Notes under the pieces: model-generated | Databases searched by the model: none | The model's input: only the letters and a program-made list of their open reading frames with translations | What the model was told of the DNA's origin: nothing | Program-made: the position numbers and the translations under genes | Assembly: GCA_944392315.1 (NCBI GenBank) | Contig: CALXWH010000003.1 | Coordinates: 62,001-126,000, forward strand | Source: an uncultured Alphaproteobacteria bacterium | Lineage (GTDB): Bacteria; Pseudomonadota; Alphaproteobacteria; RF32; CAG-239 | Length of the DNA stretch: 64,000 nt | Direction: 5' to 3' | In this document: piece by piece, positions 51,796 through 60,955 of the stretch | Position numbering within the stretch: position 1 is the first letter of the stretch | How the letters are laid out: each line of letters begins with the position of its first letter

Positions 51796-52830
51796 TTAAA
51801 TCTCATCCCAGCCTTCTACCGCCGTACTTTGATTGTATGACGATACATTGGCTTCAAAGAAATTACCTTTTACATTACCTTCACCGTTGGTATCGGCAAC
51901 TTTTTCCAGTTGTTTATATGGATTTGTGTCAAACCCTTCATATCTTGGGGGCAACCCTATATCTTTTAAACGCTTATTGGCAATAAATTTGGTATACTCT
52001 TCTATGGTCTTTTCGGTAATGCCGATAATGTTGTTGCCGATAATGTGATTACTCCAAGCAATTTCTTGCTCAACTGCTTTATCAAACATGGCATATATTT
52101 CATCTTGGTTAAAAAATCCTGAATTTTCTTTCATGATTTCTCTTATCATATTCGCAAAGATGACGCAATGTGTCAATTCGTCGCGGTTGATGTATTTTAT
52201 CTCATCGGCCGTTCCTATCATTAGACTTCTTGCCGCAAGGTTATAAAAGAAATTAAATCCATTATAAAAATATACGCCTTCCAACAAATAATTGGCTATC
52301 AATACGCGTGCAAAGTTTACATCACTCTTATTATCTATAAAGTTCTGATATATCTCGGCAATGTATTTGTTTCTTTCTAACAAAATCTTATCTTCACGCC
52401 ACTTGTCATATATCTCGGCACGTTTTGCTGCAGGAATAATGCTTTCAATAATATAAGCATAACTTTGAGAGTGTACCGCCTCTTGATAAGTTTGAATGGC
52501 TAAAATCAAGTTTACTTCAGGCGCTGTAATATATTCACTGATATTCGGCAGATTGTTTGTCTGAATACTATCCAAAAATACCAAAAATGATAAAATTCCA
52601 TCGTAGGCTTTCTTTTCTGATACGGTTAGTTCTTCATACGCTCTTTTATCATCAAACAAAGATACCTTTTCCGGAATCCAAAAGTTTTCCATCATCAAAC
52701 GATAGACTTTATTTGCCCACTGATATTTTACATTGTTTAAATTGAACAAATTTGTCACGTTTCCACCAATCATCCGGCGGTTAATGATTTCATCATTTCC
52801 ATCTATATTAAACAGTTTTTTTCTTTGCAT
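51796..52830 (-). CDS. nrdB: Ribonucleotide reductase class I beta subunit
   Basis: 344 residues. Holds the di-iron/tyrosyl radical that starts dNTP formation. Ligand motifs: FLDSIQTNNLPN (Asp), IQTYQEAVHSQSYAYIIES (Glu, His and the radical-type Tyr) and the late RDELTHCVIFANMI (Glu, His). It ends with a polar tail that would dock into the alpha subunit. GGAGG lies 10 bases before the ATG; directly downstream of nrdA. Confidence 0.96.
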   Translation of the reverse strand: MQRKKLFNIDGNDEIINRRMIGGNVTNLFNLNNVKYQWANKVYRLMMENFWIPEKVSLFDDKRAYEELTVSEKKAYDGILSFLVFLDSIQTNNLPNISEYITAPEVNLILAIQTYQEAVHSQSYAYIIESIIPAAKRAEIYDKWREDKILLERNKYIAEIYQNFIDNKSDVNFARVLIANYLLEGVYFYNGFNFFYNLAARSLMIGTADEIKYINRDELTHCVIFANMIREIMKENSGFFNQDEIYAMFDKAVEQEIAWSNHIIGNNIIGITEKTIEEYTKFIANKRLKDIGLPPRYEGFDTNPYKQLEKVADTNGEGNVKGNFFEANVSSYNQSTAVEGWDEI

Positions 52831-52849
52831 TTTAATTTAACCTCCTAAC

Positions 52850-55129
52850 TTATCCGGCGCAGCTGACACATTCTTCTTTTTCAAGACTGGATCCGTCTTT
52901 TTGAATGGTTCTTGTATAGTATAATGTTTTAATGTCCTTTTTCCAGGCGCTCATAATTGTATCATATATGTCTTTGGCGCGAATATTGCGATTCAAATTA
53001 TACATCAACTCTATGGATATTCCCGTGTCTATCCACTTGTTAATTCTAGACATCACGTCTATTACCGTTTCTTGACTGATATTGCGGTTTTCTTGATAGA
53101 ACCAGAATTTTTCACGAATATACGGCGGGCAATTCGGGATAGAGCCTTTACCATGTGTTTCTACAAAAAATTTGCTATAAATCGGTAATACCGAAGCGGT
53201 GCAGCCTTGTATCAGCGATGAGCTTGTATTTGGTGCGATGGCTGCTATTTGGCTGTTTCTAATCCCATATTTTTGTAAATCGGCAAAAATCTCTTCCCAT
53301 GCTTTCGGATGTTTGGCATTCTTGGCAAACCAGGTTTCATCATGACCTAAAATAATCCCTTTACTCCAATCCGAACCTTCATAAGCTCCAAATGTTCCCT
53401 TCTCTTTGGCTAGCTTAATTGATGCGCGAATGTTAAATATGGCAATCTTTTCAAACAATGCATCCACATAATCCGCTGACAAAATATACGGCACATTGTT
53501 TTTAGCCAATTTATCTGCCAATCCCATTGCTCCGACACCAATGGTCCGATAGCGTTTATTATGTTGTTGCCCCTCTAATACCGGCACTTTGGTGAAGTCT
53601 ATCGCGTTATCCAGCAACCGAACAGAGGTTTCGCATACACTTTCTAACTCTTCATCCGAATCTATGTTGGCTAAGTTTATGGAAACCAGATTGCAAACGT
53701 GTACTAATCCGCCATCGGCGCGTCTCGTTACTTTGCCATTTTCTAAAACATCATCTTCAATGTGGCTCGGACGTACATTACTATGTGACTCTGTGCAGAG
53801 GTTGGTGCCGACAATAATACCGTCATGTTTGTTCGGGTTATATCTGTTCAGGGTATCCTTAAACGCAATATACGGCATACCGGTTTCTATTTGTGAACGC
53901 ATTACTTTTTTCAGCAATTCTTTGGCCGGATAGAACTTATATAACTCTAACTTACCAAAAGAGGCTTCCAGATACAGTTGATTATAGGCCTTTTCAAACT
54001 CTTTGCCCCAAAGATTGGCCAATTCTATCCCATATTTAGTCCGAACTTCGTGCGGGTCTACCATCAACCAATCTTCATTATTCTCTACTTTCTGCATAAA
54101 TAAATCCGGCACAACAATCTGCGGAAAGATATCATAGGCTTTCATCCGTTGGTCGCCGTTTTCGGTTCTCAATTCCAGAAAATCTTCAATATCTAAATGC
54201 CACATATCCAAAGATACCGTGACAGCCCCTTTTCTTTTGCCTTGTTGGTTTACGGCAACGGCTGTATCATTTAAGATACGAATCCACGGTATAACACCAC
54301 CGGAGGAGTTTTTAATCCCTTTAATTCTTGCACCTTTAGCTCTGACGCGTGAGATATTAACGCCAACACCACCGCCAAATTTTGAGATGGAAGCAACTTG
54401 GTCTATGACATAAAATATGGACTCTCTCGTATCTTCCATGGCGGTTATGAAACAAGAACTTAAATTGCCGTTCGGGCGTCTTAAATTCATCAACAACGGT
54501 GTGCCCAAAGAAATCTTGCGGTCGGCCAGTTTTTCATAAGTATCTTTTACTTTGGCCATGCGTGTTGCCTTATCTTCGTTCTGCTCCACCAATAGCGCAA
54601 TGGATAAAAACATATCTTGCGGCAATTCCACAATATTATCTTTAAATTCACACAAATAACGCTTTATCAGCAAATTGGCGCCGGCATAATCGTATACCAT
54701 ATCAAATTCCGGCTTAATGAAACTTGCGGCTTCTTTAATTTCTTCCGCGGAGTATTTTTCTTTGATAACCGCATCGTACACCTTATTATCAATCGCATAG
54801 TCTAAGAAACGAACATAATCATAGGGCGATGCATTCTTAGGGATTTGGCGCAGTTGCGATGTTTTTTTATAGAGAGCCAACATTTTTAGGCGTCCGGCGA
54901 CATTTTTCCATTCCGGTTCTTCTACCGATGTCAGATTTAAGACATTCATTGTCAGAGCATTAAATAAATCTGATGTTGTCATTCCATCTTTCAAATACTC
55001 ATCCAAATTAAGCAGCGGTTTATGCGCATCAAGCTTGTACCCCTTGCATACGTAATTTAATAATTTTTGAATCTTAAATATTGAAAATTCTTCTTTTTTT
55101 CCGTTTCTTTTGATTAGTTCCACAGCCAT
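52850..55129 (-). CDS. nrdA: Ribonucleotide reductase class I alpha subunit
   Basis: 759 residues. N-terminal ATP-cone (MAVELIKRNGKKEEFSIFKI to about 90) for allosteric control, then the ten-stranded barrel. Active-site residues: Cys in NLSSCFITAMEDT, the NxCxE set in GTNLCTESHSN, and Cys at VHVCNLVSINL. The C-terminal redox pair is ECVSCAG. Class Ia type. The gap upstream holds no clear NrdR box. Confidence 0.96.
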   Translation of the reverse strand: MAVELIKRNGKKEEFSIFKIQKLLNYVCKGYKLDAHKPLLNLDEYLKDGMTTSDLFNALTMNVLNLTSVEEPEWKNVAGRLKMLALYKKTSQLRQIPKNASPYDYVRFLDYAIDNKVYDAVIKEKYSAEEIKEAASFIKPEFDMVYDYAGANLLIKRYLCEFKDNIVELPQDMFLSIALLVEQNEDKATRMAKVKDTYEKLADRKISLGTPLLMNLRRPNGNLSSCFITAMEDTRESIFYVIDQVASISKFGGGVGVNISRVRAKGARIKGIKNSSGGVIPWIRILNDTAVAVNQQGKRKGAVTVSLDMWHLDIEDFLELRTENGDQRMKAYDIFPQIVVPDLFMQKVENNEDWLMVDPHEVRTKYGIELANLWGKEFEKAYNQLYLEASFGKLELYKFYPAKELLKKVMRSQIETGMPYIAFKDTLNRYNPNKHDGIIVGTNLCTESHSNVRPSHIEDDVLENGKVTRRADGGLVHVCNLVSINLANIDSDEELESVCETSVRLLDNAIDFTKVPVLEGQQHNKRYRTIGVGAMGLADKLAKNNVPYILSADYVDALFEKIAIFNIRASIKLAKEKGTFGAYEGSDWSKGIILGHDETWFAKNAKHPKAWEEIFADLQKYGIRNSQIAAIAPNTSSSLIQGCTASVLPIYSKFFVETHGKGSIPNCPPYIREKFWFYQENRNISQETVIDVMSRINKWIDTGISIELMYNLNRNIRAKDIYDTIMSAWKKDIKTLYYTRTIQKDGSSLEKEECVSCAG

Positions 55130-55376
55130 TTTTCCCTCTTTTTTACTCTGTTATTTGTGCGCAGTATAAGTAGGAGTTTTGGGGCTGTAAAGGGATGGAT
55201 AAAGTTATACTAAGATTTTTTTATTTTCATGTTATGTTCTTCTTATTCTTAGTTTTTTATTCATTTATCCTCTTAAGAATAACGTTGTTAGTCCACATTT
55301 ATCTTAAATATTTTCCTTTAATTGCAATGCTTTATTTTCTTCTTGCAAATATTTTTCACAATTTGCAAAAAAACAC

Positions 55377-55405
55377 TTGCATTTATATATTTTTTAGCAT
55401 AGATA
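55377..55405 (+). promoter_or_regulatory. tRNA-Gln promoter
   Basis: TTGCAT (55377-55382), 17-base spacer, TAGATA (55400-55405), 40 bases before the tRNA. The upstream stretch 55140-55376 is A/T-rich; I see only the nrdA promoter region there and no gene. Confidence 0.55.
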
Positions 55406-57032
55406 TGTTTTTGCTTAAGTTGATTAAGTTTTTACCACAAATCGTTGGGGTGTCGCCAAGTGGTAAGGCATCGGCTTTTGGTGCCGACATTCGTTGGTTC
55501 GAATCCAGCCACCCCAGCCAAAGTTGACAAGAGCCTATTTTAGCGAGTGCTAAAATAGGCTTTCTTATTGAAATTTCTATATTTTTACCGTCTAATAAAA
55601 TTTCCGAACAAAGTAATTTTAAAATCTGCTGTTTTTTGTCGTTGTTCAGAAAATTCCATATCTGATCTGACATCACAAGCAATCCTGCTAAGTATTTTAG
55701 CGTTATTAATCCTTGATTAGTCAGATGACTATAGTCTGTTAATCGTTCTTCCAGTTTTTTCTTTTCATGTCTATACTCGGTTATTTTTTTAATATATAAA
55801 TCTTGTGTAATACTAGCTTCTGTATACAGGTCAATCAAACGACTCTCCTTCTCCGTAAAACCTGCAATTTGTCGTTCCAATGCCTTCTTGGCTTCTATTT
55901 CCATTTTATGATCTTTATACATTTCTTCATTTAAGCATTCCACCATTTTTTCGACAACGCCTTTAGGTATGTTTTTAAGCGTTTTTAACGCCTCTTTCAC
56001 TTTTTCAACCCCTTTTTCTTCTCTTGTTCGATAACCACTGCATTGCGGGCAAAAAAGGTACTTATAAACGATTTTTTCATCTCCTTTCTTTTTGGCTTTA
56101 TGTATATTGATATCCGTCGAAATGATTCCGCCACATTTTTTGCACCGAACCAATCCCTTAAAAACATAATCATGCTTCTGAACCTTATGATTAGCCTTTC
56201 CTTCCAAAATATCTTGGCACTTCTCAAACGTCTCCTTATCTATCAATTTTGGGTAACAATGTGGATAATAATGCCCGCCGCTATACATTTCTCCCATATA
56301 AAAACGATTGCTCAATATGCCTCGTATGGTTTGCTTATGGATTTTATTACTGTTTTTCATTTTTAATCCGTAATCAGCGGCTTTTCTCGTTATCTGCTCC
56401 AAATTATATGTGCCGATTGAAAAATCTTTAAATAAGCGAGTAATTATAAAATGTTTATCTGCATCTAAAATAATTTCGCTATTTCCATTTTCATTTCTTA
56501 CATTCTTATAGCCGACAGGTGCATGATGTGCCCATTTTCCCTCTTTACGCATTTTTTCAAAACTTCTTATTACATTATCACTCATTGTATCAGTTTGCGA
56601 CTGAGCTACAGTAATCCGAAAGTTCCACATCAACTTATCATGAGCTTTAGCATTCTTGGCTATCACCGATTGTTCCGTATTAAAATGAATGACAATTTTT
56701 TCTTTTTCAATCAGCTCATTCAAAACATTATATTCTTTGAAACTCCTTTGCAAACGGTCAACCTTATCACAAACCAAAGCAACCGGATTTTTATATTTTT
56801 TGATAAAATTTATCATATTATAAAATTCTTCCCGTTCTCCTCTGGTCGAACTTTCCACTACGGTAAATTGCTTAGCCACTGTTAACCCTCGTTGCACGCA
56901 ATAATTTTTTAACCTGTCTTCCTGAGCATCAAGTGAATAACCTTCTTTTTGCTCCCGACTTGACACTCTTATCCATAAAACAGCGTGTTTTATATTTTCA
57001 TTTTTTACAACTTTTACGACTTTTCTGCCCAT
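55383..57032 (-). CDS. Large serine recombinase whose frame runs antisense through tRNA-Gln
   Basis: 549 residues from the ATG at 57032 (AAAGG 8 bases upstream; the ATG at 57047 has none). Catalytic domain with LWIRVSSREQKEGYSLDAQ (nucleophile Ser), CDKVDRLQRS, then the recombinase domain (HAPVGYKNV; GILSNRFYMGEMYSGG). A zinc ribbon follows (CKKCGG and CPQCSG, about 303-340), then a coiled coil (365-425). The last 63 residues are encoded by the tRNA terminator hairpin (PILALAKIG), the tRNA-Gln gene read backwards (GWLDSNQRMSAPKADALPLG), and the tRNA promoter region. The functional C terminus is therefore probably near residue 485, with the rest added by integration at this tRNA. Confidence 0.88.
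   Translation of the reverse strand: MGRKVVKVVKNENIKHAVLWIRVSSREQKEGYSLDAQEDRLKNYCVQRGLTVAKQFTVVESSTRGEREEFYNMINFIKKYKNPVALVCDKVDRLQRSFKEYNVLNELIEKEKIVIHFNTEQSVIAKNAKAHDKLMWNFRITVAQSQTDTMSDNVIRSFEKMRKEGKWAHHAPVGYKNVRNENGNSEIILDADKHFIITRLFKDFSIGTYNLEQITRKAADYGLKMKNSNKIHKQTIRGILSNRFYMGEMYSGGHYYPHCYPKLIDKETFEKCQDILEGKANHKVQKHDYVFKGLVRCKKCGGIISTDINIHKAKKKGDEKIVYKYLFCPQCSGYRTREEKGVEKVKEALKTLKNIPKGVVEKMVECLNEEMYKDHKMEIEAKKALERQIAGFTEKESRLIDLYTEASITQDLYIKKITEYRHEKKKLEERLTDYSHLTNQGLITLKYLAGLLVMSDQIWNFLNNDKKQQILKLLCSEILLDGKNIEISIRKPILALAKIGSCQLWLGWLDSNQRMSAPKADALPLGDTPTICGKNLINLSKNISMLKNI
55446..55520 (+). tRNA. tRNA-Gln (anticodon TTG)
   Basis: A 75-base cloverleaf: acceptor TGGGGTG/CACCCCA, D arm GCC..GGC, anticodon loop CTTTTGG with TTG, T arm with GGTTCGAATCC, discriminator G and an encoded CCA. 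All stems pair. It appears to be the insertion site of the island that follows. Confidence 0.95.
55531..55567 (+). terminator. tRNA-Gln terminator
   Basis: Perfect 12-base stem GCCTATTTTAGC-GAGT-GCTAAAATAGGC, then TTTCTT. It lies within the recombinase frame on the other strand and may have come with the island. Confidence 0.9.
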
Positions 57033-57094
57033 GTTTTTACCTTTCATTTTTTTATTAAAATTTATTTTTAAGTTTTATTATTCCTTAGGTCAAT

Positions 57095-57121
57095 GAAGGC
57101 CGGATTTATTATCCAGCCTTC
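57095..57121 (-). other. Hairpin between the two recombinase genes
   Basis: GAAGGC..GGAT-TTATT-ATCC..GCCTTC, no T run. Possibly a transcript-stabilising or pausing hairpin that separates expression of the two recombinases. Confidence 0.45.
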
Positions 57122-57137
57122 TTTGAATTGATTTTCT

Positions 57138-57989
57138 CTATGCTGCCAACTTCATATTTTTTCCTTCCTCAGCATTATGGTGAAGTTCTCGTGCCAATTT
57201 ATCTTGCACCGCCATGAAAACTTCTTCTTTGATTAATCTCTCATAATTATGGCGATAAAGCTTTCCTCCACTACGCATCAGCCCGCAATAGAAAGGGTTT
57301 TGCAATAAATGAAGCAGTGTTCTTCGACTGATTAATGCACCTGATGTTGTATACAGCGGCATAGACTTTGCAAGCTCAAGCAACATTTTGATATCAACTT
57401 TCGTTTGCGAATAGATGTCAAATAGACACTTAACCTTATCAGCCTGTTCATCAAACTCAATCCAAGGAATCCAACTTGGGCGACAATTCTTGTACCCTAT
57501 CGGGGCTTTGCCTGGGTATAAGCCTTTTTCTCTCATGTCTTGCAAAGCCTTTCTATCTTTTTCTGATTTTTCTGCAGAAAAATGCTCGGCACTGGCTATC
57601 AACTGCCTGTATTTAAACATTGTATCAGCATCGGAAAGCCTCTTGATAACCATAGCCTCTTTAACAAAGTGTATTTCAACCTTCTCTTCCTTTACCAATA
57701 CATCTGATATCGATATATGGTTAAAATTTCTGGCAAGCCTATCCGCAGAAGCGACAACCAAAGCAATTGGCTCGCTTGAGACTTTTTCTATTATCTCTAA
57801 TATCTTATCAAATTTGGGGCGTCTTTGAGCAAAGGCGCTTTCGATTGCCATTTGACTTTCTATAATTTTTAAATCATTATTCCGGCAATACTCTTTACAG
57901 ATAACTTCTTGCTCAATCAAAGATGCTCCAGTGTTTTGCTTTACCGAAGAAATACGGCACATAATGATTGCGGATCTAGCGGCAGTCAT
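57138..57989 (-). CDS. Second serine recombinase, short form without zinc ribbon
   Basis: 283 residues. The resolvase-type catalytic domain has IIMCRISSVKQNTGASLIEQ (Ser kept) and VVASADRLARNFNH. The recombinase domain (KAPIGYKNCRPSWIPWIEF; LLQNPFYCGLMRSGG) is complete. The protein ends about 40 residues later, with no zinc ribbon or coiled coil, so it is about half the length of its neighbour. Reading frame and ribosome site (AAGGAG) are intact. Its start overlaps the Rep-like gene by 14 bases. It may act with the larger recombinase, as the CcrA/CcrB pair does, or be a regulator of it. Confidence 0.82.
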   Translation of the reverse strand: MTAARSAIIMCRISSVKQNTGASLIEQEVICKEYCRNNDLKIIESQMAIESAFAQRRPKFDKILEIIEKVSSEPIALVVASADRLARNFNHISISDVLVKEEKVEIHFVKEAMVIKRLSDADTMFKYRQLIASAEHFSAEKSEKDRKALQDMREKGLYPGKAPIGYKNCRPSWIPWIEFDEQADKVKCLFDIYSQTKVDIKMLLELAKSMPLYTTSGALISRRTLLHLLQNPFYCGLMRSGGKLYRHNYERLIKEEVFMAVQDKLARELHHNAEEGKNMKLAA

Positions 57990-59118
57990 TTTTTTCTCCT
58001 TTTCTTAAAATTATTACATTATTTTCATCGATAGCGGCAGTAATTGCCTCTAAATCTGGCTGCAGCCAATTATTCCGTGGCTCAATTTGATTAATCATTC
58101 GAAAAAGATCATAAATGGCAGGAGAGAAAACATTTCCGGCATGTAGTTTTAACTCTCGTTTTCCCATTTTTTTCAGAATTGTAACCAAACCGACCAACTG
58201 AAGGGCTTTAAGAAATTTGTATTTGTTATCCAGCAGGCGTTTAAACAAATCTCCTGCATCTTCGTCACTTAATTGCAAGTATTTGACGGCGGATAAAATT
58301 TCGTTCCAATAAGTCAATGTAACAGCTCGGCAAATCTGGCTATTGAAAAGATTTTGGAAAGTTAACTCTGGCACGGGAAGTCCCGCTTTGCTTATTGCTT
58401 TACGAATATTGTCTGAATTGCCAAGCTGAATTTCAATCCGCAGATACTGGCTGGAACCCAATAAAGCCAAATTAAGACTTTCAGCATTTTCTGGATTCAC
58501 CGCACGTTTTTTATTGTACTGCGCTTTTTGAATGTCTTTAATTTTATCGTAAATAACAACATTTCGATGTTGAGATAAAAAGTGTAATGAATGTCCTTCA
58601 TTTCTGTACGAAACTTTGGTGCAATCAAGTCTGCGTGTGATATCGGCTTTGTTTAGATATTGCAAAATTATGTATGGAGCGATATTCACCGGAACATTTT
58701 TGCCATAATCGATTCTTACCACTTGAGCGGATCGCAGTGCTTGAGGTAAAACATCAATCCCCATTTCTCGTAACCTTGACGCCAAATTTTCGATAAGATT
58801 GTCAAAATCGGCATCGCCAATTTCTTCCAAATTATTTGGTGGAAAATTAAGGAGATTTGGAGCTGAAAACTCAATTTTGAGTTTAACGCTAAACCCACCG
58901 TATCGAACAACACTGCTTAATGAAACTTTGGGATAATAACCCCATCGCAAATCATCAAATCTGGCATTGTAATAACAAGTTACTGCTTCAGCTCCGTGCA
59001 TATTCCACAGAATTTCGGGGCTTGGTTTGAAGCAAGAAAGTTTATTAATAACAATATCCGCATAATCCACCAATAAAACACAGGTATCACAGACATTTTT
59101 GCTTTTATTATCGAGCAT
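57976..59118 (-). CDS. Replication-initiation-like protein (phage/plasmid gene II/X type, tentative)
   Basis: 380 residues. Features pointing to rolling-circle-type replication proteins: VVRIDYGKNV (R-x-D), KVSYRNEGHSLHFLSQHRNVVIYDKIKDI, and YLRIEIQLG. These resemble the R.D, YDK and LR.E blocks of phage/plasmid replication proteins in the gene II/X family. The catalytic tyrosine is not obvious. The N terminus has two cysteines (VCDTCVLL) and the last third is helical. It is preceded by TAGGAG and a 55-residue ORF, and faces an inverted-repeat cluster upstream that could be its origin. Confidence 0.6.
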   Translation of the reverse strand: MLDNKSKNVCDTCVLLVDYADIVINKLSCFKPSPEILWNMHGAEAVTCYYNARFDDLRWGYYPKVSLSSVVRYGGFSVKLKIEFSAPNLLNFPPNNLEEIGDADFDNLIENLASRLREMGIDVLPQALRSAQVVRIDYGKNVPVNIAPYIILQYLNKADITRRLDCTKVSYRNEGHSLHFLSQHRNVVIYDKIKDIQKAQYNKKRAVNPENAESLNLALLGSSQYLRIEIQLGNSDNIRKAISKAGLPVPELTFQNLFNSQICRAVTLTYWNEILSAVKYLQLSDEDAGDLFKRLLDNKYKFLKALQLVGLVTILKKMGKRELKLHAGNVFSPAIYDLFRMINQIEPRNNWLQPDLEAITAAIDENNVIILRKGEKNDCR

Positions 59119-59128
59119 TACGATTCTC

Positions 59129-59296
59129 CTAAATTTTAGTGATTAAAATTTTTAACTCTGGGGTATTCTGAACCGTTTCGGCCAGTATCTTGGCAATTAG
59201 AAGCAAAGAATCAGCAGCTTCCGAAATTTCTTTTTCAGAAAGATTCGGACAAGAAGATCGTATTTCTTCGTGATATGCTTCGCTGTTAATTGTCAT
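59129..59296 (-). CDS. Small helical ORF at the head of the recombinase operon
   Basis: 55 residues, MTINSEAYHEEIRSSC to ILITKI. ATG at 59296-59294, with AAAGGTAAGG upstream; stop TAG 10 bases before the Rep-like ATG. Predicted helix from about 20 to 42 (EKEISEAADSLLLIAKILAE). A regulator-sized protein; no family known. Codon pattern and spacing suggest it is real and first in the operon. Confidence 0.6.
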   Translation of the reverse strand: MTINSEAYHEEIRSSCPNLSEKEISEAADSLLLIAKILAETVQNTPELKILITKI

Positions 59297-59398
59297 TGTT
59301 CGGCCTTACCTTTCGCCTAAAGTTATGTTACTGGACGAACAATGCACCTTCACAGCTTAGCAACGTTTGATGGAATGAAGAGAAAAGAATGAGAATAA

Positions 59399-59659
59399 AG
59401 TATAGTGTGTTTCTATACTACTCGCTCAAATCTGTCATCACCGTAAACTTCCTCGCTTTTGTCCGCTGTGAAATTTGCTCTCACAGCGGACAAGACCTTG
59501 GTCTAAGCGTTTCAGTTTATTGCGGTAAAATGACCAAAAAAAAATTCCTGGAACACCATTACCGCAATATTGTCCGGTGTTCTTCAGGAACTTTACGAGT
59601 AGTAAGAACTTACAAAAAAGATACTCGGTTTCCGAATGCCTCTATAATATAATCGAGGC
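59399..59659. repeat. Cluster of inverted repeats, candidate replication or transfer origin
   Basis: In 260 bases without a credible gene: AGTATAG-N7-CTATACT (59399-59419); TTGTCCGCTGTGA-N9-TCACAGCGGACAA (59459-59493, perfect 13-base arms); ATTGCGGTAA / TTACCGCAAT (59519-59528 and 59559-59568); TTCCTGGAACACC / GGTGTTC..CAGGAA (59545-59557 and 59576-59590), interlocked with the previous pair; and GCCTC / GAGGC around an A/T-only core (59638-59659). The rest of the gap to 59812 is A/T-rich with no gene. Confidence 0.6.
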
Positions 59660-59812
59660 ACCATCGATATGAACATGGGTATAATAAAAATTTTGCATTG
59701 TCAATATCACTTTTACAAAAAAATGATCAAAACAAAAAAAATTTTTTTAAATTATCGTGCAAGTTGTTTAAATGATAAAACTTTTATTTTTTTGAAAACA
59801 AACTCACTCAGG

Positions 59813-60955
59813 TTAAGCACATTTTATTTCTTCTTTTGACTGAAACTTGTCATTCAATTGTTGTAACACAAAATAAGCCATTTGCTCTATGACGGGAATC
59901 GTAACGGAATTTCCGAATAACTTATATTGTTGAGTATCTGAAACTTCTTTCGGAAAAGAAAACATATCTGTTCCGTCCGATTGCTTAAAAGCATAATTTA
60001 TAAAGCCTTGCAATTTTCCCCATTCATTTGGAGTCATTACTCTAATGAATTTATCATTCACCGGTGTTTGTTTTGAACCAATAACTTTTCCTGCATACTT
60101 CTTCCCGTTTAACGGATCATAAATTAAATTACGCTCTTTACCGGATCCCCCTGTCGCCAATATAGTATTGGCCAATGGTTGAGGATTATCCGGAAGATTA
60201 ATTATTTTATACCCAAAACCGTTACCATGTTCTCTTTGACGAACCGCATGTTTTTCGAGTGTTTCCAAATAACCGGCTGACATAAAAAATTTTCCTGATA
60301 CATTTTTATCCAACAAATCATTTAAATTTTGATATATCTTGGTCATTCTGTTTTTGGGTAATGCTGTTTTCATATCTTTTTCCGAGAATGTATCGGCATC
60401 AAATCCTATAATATACACTCTTGGTCTGTTTTGAGGAATTCCGAAATCTTTTGAATTTCTTATAAAATCTTTTGTATTATATAACAAATTTCCTTCAGTA
60501 TCCGTATGAACCCCAACTACTCTGTACTTTAGTTCTTTAACCAATACGTTCAAAATTGTTTTGAATGTATTGCCGTTATCATGAGTTGTCAGGTGGTCCA
60601 CGTTTTCCAAAAATATTACTTTGGGTTTATGCCTACTCTGTTTAATGATATCTACTATATGAAAAAATATCGTTCCTTTTGTTGTGTTTGCAAAACCTTC
60701 CTGCTTTCCGGCTCTACTGAAAGTTTGGCAAGGAAAACCGGCTAATAAAACATCATATTCGGTTTCGGAACAGATATATTTGAATTGATCTGAAGTCAAA
60801 TCATTTTTGGGATTTTCTCCGTAAAGATTTTGATAAGCCATACATGCATAATTATCAATTTCGGCAGACAAAACATTCTGAAATCCGCCGGTCATTTCAA
60901 ACCCTTTGCGAATTCCGCCTATTCCTGCACATAAATCTATTGTCCGATACTTCAT
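59813..60955 (-). CDS. C5-cytosine DNA methyltransferase
   Basis: 380 residues. Motif I IDLCAGIGGIRKGFEM, motif IV AGFPCQTFSRAGKQEGF with the catalytic Cys, motif VI FLENVDHLTTHD, motif VIII QNRPRVYIIGFD, motif X GNSVTIPVIEQMA. A complete Dcm-type enzyme that protects self DNA by methylating a cytosine; target unknown. It overlaps the Vsr gene by 4 bases. Last gene of the defence operon. Confidence 0.95.
   Translation of the reverse strand: MKYRTIDLCAGIGGIRKGFEMTGGFQNVLSAEIDNYACMAYQNLYGENPKNDLTSDQFKYICSETEYDVLLAGFPCQTFSRAGKQEGFANTTKGTIFFHIVDIIKQSRHKPKVIFLENVDHLTTHDNGNTFKTILNVLVKELKYRVVGVHTDTEGNLLYNTKDFIRNSKDFGIPQNRPRVYIIGFDADTFSEKDMKTALPKNRMTKIYQNLNDLLDKNVSGKFFMSAGYLETLEKHAVRQREHGNGFGYKIINLPDNPQPLANTILATGGSGKERNLIYDPLNGKKYAGKVIGSKQTPVNDKFIRVMTPNEWGKLQGFINYAFKQSDGTDMFSFPKEVSDTQQYKLFGNSVTIPVIEQMAYFVLQQLNDKFQSKEEIKCA

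Noticed and set aside
55130..55376. NrdR boxes upstream of nrdA
   Set aside because: No pair of sites close to the consensus could be found by eye.
59389..59652. 87-residue plus-strand ORF in the inverted-repeat cluster
   Set aside because: Covers all the palindromes, lacks a ribosome site and has an unnatural residue mix.
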